Of a stretch of 64,000 nt of DNA, positions 58,379 through 64,000 are shown piece by piece (the first letter of the stretch is position 1; every line of letters starts with the position of its first letter). The position numbers and the translations under genes were made by a program. The stretch comes from Liolophura sinensis. Lineage: Eukaryota; Mollusca; Polyplacophora; Chitonida; Chitonidae. Under the pieces are notes generated by a model. The model saw only the letters and a program-made list of their open reading frames with translations. It was not told where the DNA came from and ran no database searches. Where the stretch lies: NCBI RefSeq assembly GCF_032854445.1, contig NC_088295.1, forward strand, positions 94,665,805-94,729,804. Direction: 5' to 3'.

Positions 58379-58492
58379 TGACGTCATCGTGTCATCTGTG
58401 TTTACAAACTGCCAAAAATGTCTTTTGTGACCAATCAGAGTCTCCTGATTTGGTTCTTGGCTCCTCCCACACCATGTGGAAATCTATAAATA
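58379..58492 (+). promoter_or_regulatory. Promoter-like cluster: CRE, forkhead site, CCAAT, TATA
   Basis: TGACGTCA (perfect palindromic CRE) is at 58379-58386, tgtttacaaac (forkhead-type) follows at about 58400, gaccaatcag (CCAAT) is at 58431-58440, ctcctcccac is at 58461-58470, and TATAAATA is at 58485-58492. Order and spacing fit a plus-strand RNA polymerase II promoter with a start near 58515-58520. No gene is recognised downstream; the first ATG frame is only eight codons. Confidence 0.5.
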
Positions 58493-58674
58493 GGCTGACT
58501 TTTCAGCGTTTGCAGATGGCCTTGGAATTTGCCGAGAGTTGACACCAAATTGCTGGGAAATAGTCCCAGTATCGGGAAAAGTGATTTGTGATCCAGTTTG
58601 AGAATTCAGACAGTTGATACTTTGTGGGAACCAGTCCCAGGCAGCCGGGAATACGATGTCAAAAATCTGGGAAT

Positions 58675-59030
58675 TTTCCCAGTCCCAAAATTATGGGACT
58701 CATCAGTCTCACGATACCTGAGAATCCAGCTCCAGTCTCAAACAAGTGGAACTTGTCTGAGATATCAAAAGTGGACCACAGAGACTATACACCAGAATAA
58801 ATCAACTGAACTTTGGTACCATAATTTGAGACAGGAGTCTCGTGAGACCTTTCCCAGTCCCAAAATTCTGGGACTCTCCAGTGTCACGAAATCTGGGAAT
58901 CCAGCTCCAGTGCCATGCAAGTAAAAATTACCTGAGATATCAAAAGTGGATCACAGTGGACAATATACCAGAATAAATCAATTGAGCTTTGGCATCATAA
59001 TTTGAGACAAGAGTCTCGTGAGACTTTGTC
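58675..59030. repeat. 175-bp direct duplication
   Basis: agtcccaaaattatgggact at 58681 and agtcccaaaattctgggact at 58856, followed by the same order (aatccagctccagt, gagatatcaaaagtgga, accagaataaatcaa, ataatttgagaca, gagtctcgtgaga). Followed at 59030-59105 by ctgggactctgtcccatatg repeats. Small inverted motifs (gggaattttccc, cccaaaattatggg) occur in it. Confidence 0.88.
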
Positions 59031-59566
59031 TCATATGACACTCAACTGGGACTCTGTCCCATATGACACTTAACTGGGACTCTGTCCCATATGGCACTCA
59101 ACTGTTTGGTACTTGTGTCAACTGCTGGTTCCTCCCTCGTCATAATAAATATTCATCATCTGATTCACTGAAATCTGTTGTTGGAGAACTTTCATTTCGT
59201 AGAGGAATTTCAAATCTCATGCACAAGTCATATTGGATAACAGCCCGAGTTCAGGAAATGTTATGAAATCGGATCCAAATAGTAGCGGCGTCTCCGAGTT
59301 AAGGGGAAAGAATCCTGATTGGTTTGTTCATTTAACAAGCTTCGCTCGGCACGTTAAATATCAAACAGGATTAAATTAATTGAATGGTGTCGCACTCATA
59401 GGTACCTGCATGCTTGAGAAGACACCATAAGAAACGAAAGCACATAGGACAAATACCTACAACATCTGAACCGCTACAGTACTTAAAATCAGAAGAAAAA
59501 GGAGAAAAGTAAAATGGCAGCAAACGGCTTGCTACATGGCATGTCGATATGGCACTGTCCACTTAC

Positions 59567-59720
59567 CTTCCTTGCCTGTATGCGGTATTCTCTATTTTCA
59601 GACCGATGTTTTCGTTTCTTCTTACCTCTGGCAAATCCAACAAGTTTGTGATTCACTGGCGTCGGAGTCCGAGCCACTGGATAGTGACCTTTTCCCAAAA
59701 CGATTCCATCAAGCCATTTC
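59567..59720 (-). CDS. Possible coding exon, unknown; alternative frame hints at RING-CH start
   Basis: The acceptor atttactctcag|GAAATGG and donor GCA AGG AAG|gtaagt bound 154 bp. In one frame it reads KWLDGIVLGKGHYPVARTPT and ends in a basic stretch (GKKKRKHRSENREYRIQARK). With an alternative internal donor (CCAGAG|gtaaga at 59625) another frame reads SGSDSDASESQTCWICQ, which resembles the acidic lead and first C-x-I-C of MARCH-type RING-CH domains, but that frame has a TGA near the exon start. Neither reading is secure. Confidence 0.22.
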
Positions 59721-59729
59721 CTGAGAGTA

Positions 59730-60110
59730 AATAAATTGGGCGGAAATAGAAGAGGGTTGTCATGTGACAGAGCAAATGAGCACATTATAGATGGCACGGT
59801 TCGGTCTGGAGCTCAGGGGCTTCTCTTAGCGCTACAGTCAGAGACGGTCTTAGTCAGCAATTACGCTACACCTCATAGTGGCCGTCTCTGTAGTCTGCAG
59901 GGCGCAATGGACGGGACAACCTCGATAACACATGGCCCCGGGGATTGCAAACACATTAGCAACACTGTCCACTGCAACGAGACATCCCGTGATAGATGAG
60001 ATTCAGGAGAAACAAGCTTACGCCTTGGAGTTTCCGATTGGTTTGCTGAAGACGTAGATCCTGAGAACAAGTCAGGGTCTTTTATCTAAGAGGTAGAATC
60101 AAATACCTCT
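59730..60110. other. No gene supported
   Basis: GC-moderate unique sequence with an 87-codon plus frame (59736-59999) lacking recognisable features. Confidence 0.35.
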
Positions 60111-60114
60111 TTGT

Positions 60115-60815
60115 TTAATGTGTATACATGTACCTCTGTTCTGTTGTGTATACATCGGTCTTATTGCGAGTATACCTCTGAGTTATTTCGAGTATACCTA
60201 TGTTATTCCGTGTATATCGCTGTTATTGCATTTATACCTGTTCTGTTGCGTGTACACCTCTGTGTTATTGCGAGTATACCTGTCATTGCGTGTATACCTC
60301 TTTTATTGCCTGTATACCTTTGTATTTCCATGTATACCTCCATGTTATTGTATGTATACATCTGTGCTGATGTGTGTACACCTCTGTGCTGTATTGAGCA
60401 TACCTCTGTGCTGTTAAGTGTATACTTCTGCGCTGTTGTGTGAATACCTCTGTGTTGTTGCATGTGTATCTATGTTCTGTTACGTGTTGTATACCTCTGT
60501 GCTGTTGTGTGTATGCCTCTGTGCTGTTGAGTATATATCTCTGTGCTGTTGAGTGTATACCTCTGTTCTGTTATGTATTTATCTTTGTGCTGTTGCGAGT
60601 ACACCTCTGTGCTGTTGAGTGTATACCTCTGTGCTGTTGTTTGTTTTCCCCTTGTGCTGTTGTGTGTATACCTCTGTGCTGTACACCTCTGTGCTGTTGC
60701 GAGTAAACCTCTGTGCTGTTGTGTGTGTACCTCTGCGCTGCTGTGTGTATACCTCTATGCTGTTGTGTGTATACCTCCGTGGTGTTGTGTGTATACCTCT
60801 GTGCTGTGTATAGGT
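60115..60815. repeat. Tandem array of about 18-20 bp, about 36 copies
   Basis: Units of tgtatacctctgtgctgttg with frequent 1-2 bp changes. Cys/Val/Leu-rich frames in all three plus frames are artefacts. Confidence 0.94.
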
Positions 60816-61155
60816 CTATATACGTTCTGGTTATCCTCCACTTGTACGAGTCTCTGCCCCGTAGCGCGTATTGATCAGGTCACGGCTACACGAACAACCT
60901 ACAACCTGAACCCCGGGCTGAACCCAAATCATATTTTAGTCCTTATAAGTGGTCGCTTTGATCCTTGTGTATATTAATATGTCGCTTGAAGGTTTCATTT
61001 ACAGCATAGTTTCTTGTCCTACCACAAGTTCCCCTCGCAGTTCGTTTCCTTCCAAGAGCTCAATAAGCGCACAACGGCGATCGGGTGAATGTTTGCACAG
61101 TCTAATGTTCAATGCAGATTGACCAATATGGTCTCTGTACTTCAAGTGGGAAAAT

Positions 61156-61305
61156 TTGTCGGTGACTCGCCACATGTTCAGGATTTACACCGGGCACTCC
61201 GGTTTCCTCCACCCCTAAAACTGAGCGCTGTATAGGCATAAGGGAAAATCCTGGTGTATGGTGTTAAAAAACAATTCAATACATAAAATAAATACCACAA
61301 CCTTA
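61156..61305 (+). mobile_element. Decayed tRNA-SINE 3' portion
   Basis: tttgtcggtgactcgccaca, accgggcactccggtttcct, ccacccctaaaactgagcgc and gtatggtgttaaaaaacaat, ending in an aaaataaata tail. Confidence 0.75.
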
Positions 61306-61559
61306 ATAAAGCATTCTCCACAGGAGCGTCCATGAAACACATGCGTGCATCACCACAGCGGAAGATATTGTATCCCGACCTGAGATCTGAGTCTCGTAGC
61401 AGAACTCCAGGAAGAAAGCAGACGGCACAAGAATGCATTATCTTTTACAACACAAACAATATGTCCATTGTATCTAACTCAAGACACTGGGGTTTTGCAG
61501 TAGCGTAACAGTTGGCAAAAGTGCATGTAGCGGTGGCCCAGGAAATAGTTCCATTTATA

Positions 61560-61745
61560 CTGAATACGTACAGCAGATCGGCACGGTTCTAGGATTGGTT
61601 ACATGATACCGAGTACGTTCAACGGATCGGCACGGTTATGACATTGGTTACATGATACCGAGTACGTACTCCAGATCGGCACCGTTATGGCATTGGTTAC
61701 ATGATAATGAGTACGTACTCCAGATCGGCATGGTTATAGCATTAC
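61560..61745. repeat. Tandem repeat of about 58 bp, about 3.3 copies
   Basis: Units of cagatcggcacggttatggc, attggttacatgatac and cgagtacgtac. Noncoding. From 61750 to 62080 nothing is recognised. Confidence 0.9.
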
Positions 61746-62084
61746 GTACACGGTATCATAAACCACATTCAAAAGCATGTGGTTAGTGATATTGTTCATG
61801 GCAGATTTGCGGTACGCGCAGTATACATAACTGTGTGACTTGACCCACTGGTGTCAGTTACTTAATGAACATTAAAATCACGATTTTGACCGCGATTCAT
61901 TTACTGAATGGAAATTATTAGAAAAGTTTAATTAGGAAGATCCTGTGATGTGTCTGGAAACATTGAAATCCACGATTGGTTTGAACACCTTGGAACTGAG
62001 TCTGACGATGGTTTTCCTGAAGCTAGACATAAGATTGTTAAACGTCAATTATATTCAGTAGAGACAGCCACTTGCGGTCTGCGC

Positions 62085-62690
62085 TGAATAGCCTCTATTA
62101 GTGAGGCTGAACTACTTTTGGCTCTGAAATTCTTTAAAGCTAACAAAGCTGCCGACTCCGATAGGAGTATACCAGTACGATGATCAAATCGAGATTGCCT
62201 GTTCTCACTCCACTACTGCTGTGTACATGTGTCTTGAACGAGCTTCTTGATAAATGCGCCTTCCTTCAGGCTTGAGAGGGGGGTTTGACTGTTCCCATCC
62301 ATAAAAGTGCCCACGTCGCCCACAGTGTCAAAAAATTATAGAGGACTAACTGCCAACAGCTGCCCGGGGAAACTGTTATATTGTTATATTGAAACAAGTG
62401 GAATCTTACTTGTCTCAAATCTGGTTCAGAAAAGGTCAGCAATCCTCCGACCAAATCTTTACATTGAAAACAACTGCTGATTCTCAAAGGGCAAAAATAA
62501 AGTATTTTATTTCTTTATAGATTTGAACATGACATTTGACACTGTGTGCTTCGAGGGCTTGTTCCTCAGGTTACAACACGCTGTCGGTGTTATCAGAGAG
62601 TTCATCAGGGCAATGTTTTAAGCGCACTTAATGTGTTTTATACCTTCATCAACGATCTCTTGAATGAACTGTATAGCACTTAGCCCCTTC
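62085..62690 (+). mobile_element. Decayed non-LTR retrotransposon reverse transcriptase fragment
   Basis: Plus-strand frames, broken by stops and frameshifts, show reverse transcriptase signatures in the right order: LALKFFKANKAADSD (like the K-N-x-K-A/S-x-G-P-D region), PIHKSA, NYRGLTANSC, FRKGQQSSDQIFTLK, then IDLNMTFDTVCFEGL (like F-x-D-x-x-x-A-F-D-x-V) and VFYTFINDLLNEL. A dead LINE copy; no intact frame. The clade cannot be named from this. Confidence 0.8.
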
Positions 62691-63297
62691 TAGGCGACAT
62701 TCGCAGACCAGCTGCCAACCAAAATCAACGTTCCGTGTCACTAATGGCAAGGCCAGTTTCCAAACCAACGTTCCAAATAAACCAGTAAAGAACTAAGAAA
62801 GCATACACAGTAAGAAATCTTCGTGCAAAGAGAAGCATTAAACAGTTTTCATTGATGATGGAAAGACACAAGGAATGTTCAAGGCGAATGAATGTTCTAT
62901 CATGCTGGTATATAAGTGGCTAATAATAAAATATGAATTCCAGTCGTGCTTTGAATGCACCTGTTCCTATAGGCCTATCCAACGCAGCACTTTAATTCAA
63001 CATGGTGAATATACAGCCGCTATCACCAGGTTAAGCCGATTTGGACACTGAGATATTGGACACTCAGTCGAAGACGTTTTATGGAATGTGCTTGACATAC
63101 TAGGTTTGTTTAAAAATACCTGTAGTAGCTTGTGATGTCGATTGAAATTGGCGCAATGAATCAGTATTCTATTGGTATTTCCGTTTTTCGGGTGGAAAAA
63201 TTATCTTTGTATTTTATGGTGTATGGAAAATGTCTAAAAATAAAACGATGGAAATTTTCTAATTTTTGGGCCGGTATGAATTTTAACGCTGAACATT

Positions 63298-63520
63298 CTG
63301 GGCGAGAGGACACAAGGAGACAGGCAGTGATGATCAGGCTGGAGCGAAGAAAATTCCGGGCGAGAGGACACAAGGAGACAGCCAGTGATGAGGAGGGTGG
63401 AGCGAAGAAAATCCTGAGCGAGAGGACACAAGAGACAGGCAGTGATGAGGAGGGTGGAGCGAAGAAAATCCTGAGCGAGAGGACACAAGGAGACAGGCAG
63501 TGATGAACAGGCTGGAGCGA
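63298..63520. repeat. Tandem repeat of about 58-60 bp, about 4 copies
   Basis: Units of gggcgagaggacacaaggag, acaggcagtgatgagg and tggagcgaagaaaatcc. The 123-codon plus frame and the minus frames over it are repeat artefacts. From 63520 to 64000 nothing is recognised. Confidence 0.92.
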
Positions 63521-64000
63521 AGAACTATATCCAAGATTCCGATTCCGTTTTGATGTCATTCTTATCGTCTCAGCATTTTGAGCGACGACTGACAACATAG
63601 CATTTCACATTTCCACGTGCCTAACACCGACGACGACTGACTCTTCAATACAAATCTCTATCTTCTTATGCGTGGACGAGGGATTACGCAGTTATTTGTA
63701 CAGGCCATATAGGCACATATAAGTTACACTAAAACATTTAAACTATTACAAATAACTCTCATTACCATACTCCTCACCATGCTACTCTTTCTCGATATGC
63801 TATAAAATCTCAATAACCCTAAAACAATTTAGTAAATTTAATGCGCATTTAAAAATTAACAGTTCTTCAAATAGCCGTCTTACAGAACACTCTTAACTAT
63901 CACATTTAACATTTTTCTGCTAGCATATAACATGTAACAGTGAAGTATTGTCATTTATAGGCCCTACAGTAATAACCATTGTGTTCGCACGCTGAGCTAC

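Noticed and set aside
60111-60977. Cys/Val/Leu-rich plus frames of up to 144 codons
   Set aside because: They track the 18-20-bp repeat in all three frames.

Overview
The window is animal nuclear DNA. It has spliced genes with GT-AG introns, phase-1 EGF cassette exons, tRNA-derived SINEs and a very heavy load of tandem repeats. The SINE 3' segments (gtttcctcccaccat..., then ...gagtacggcgtaaaacaccaatc with an (AAAT)n tail, and a second family ending in gtgcgacgttaaacccc) look like SINE families I remember from molluscs. A mollusc, possibly a bivalve, is therefore my best guess; it rests on memory and not on a search.

Gene 1 (minus strand, about 32.1 kb down to 2.8 kb and continuing off the left edge) is a secreted or extracellular EMI-EGF protein. 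Seventeen exons can be placed: a signal-peptide exon (32073-32138), two exons of a cysteine-rich EMI-like module (31754-31855 and 28825-29036), and 14 single EGF-like exons, every one phase 1 at both ends. Junction phases agree throughout (2, 2, then 1 onward). The start-codon exon and the 3' end were not found.

Gene 2 (plus strand, 46.0-51.7 kb) encodes a type II membrane or mucin-like protein. It has a membrane anchor, a Thr/Ser/Asn-rich stalk with a 10-residue repeat, and a C-terminal six-cysteine domain of about 190 residues over three exons, ending in TAA at 51661. The C-terminal domain reminds me of the extra C-terminal domain on some invertebrate alpha-amylases. Its 5' exon is missing.

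Gene 3 (minus strand) is represented by a TATA box and a first coding exon with a clear signal peptide (56163-56288). The product is unknown and its remaining exons are not recognised. A promoter-like cluster (CRE, forkhead site, CCAAT box, TATA box) lies on the plus strand at 58379-58492 without a recognised gene.

The rest is introns and intergenic DNA filled by about 30 independent minisatellite or satellite arrays with units of 19-323 bp. The largest are a 45-bp array (12.8-16.5 kb), a 51-bp array (23.3-25.3 kb), a 50-bp array (25.4-27.3 kb), an 86-bp array (29.4-31.7 kb) and a 52-bp array (40.5-42.4 kb). Tandem repeats occupy roughly two fifths of the window.

The most striking observation is that at least five arrays, in two unrelated genes on opposite strands, are built from an exon-intron junction. 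Each unit carries the splice site, and in four cases exon sequence as well. The arrays lie on the intron side of the real exon, creating long runs of decoy donor or acceptor sites. Relics of SINEs, one LINE reverse transcriptase and two interspersed repeat families complete the picture. No rRNA, tRNA or CRISPR was seen.
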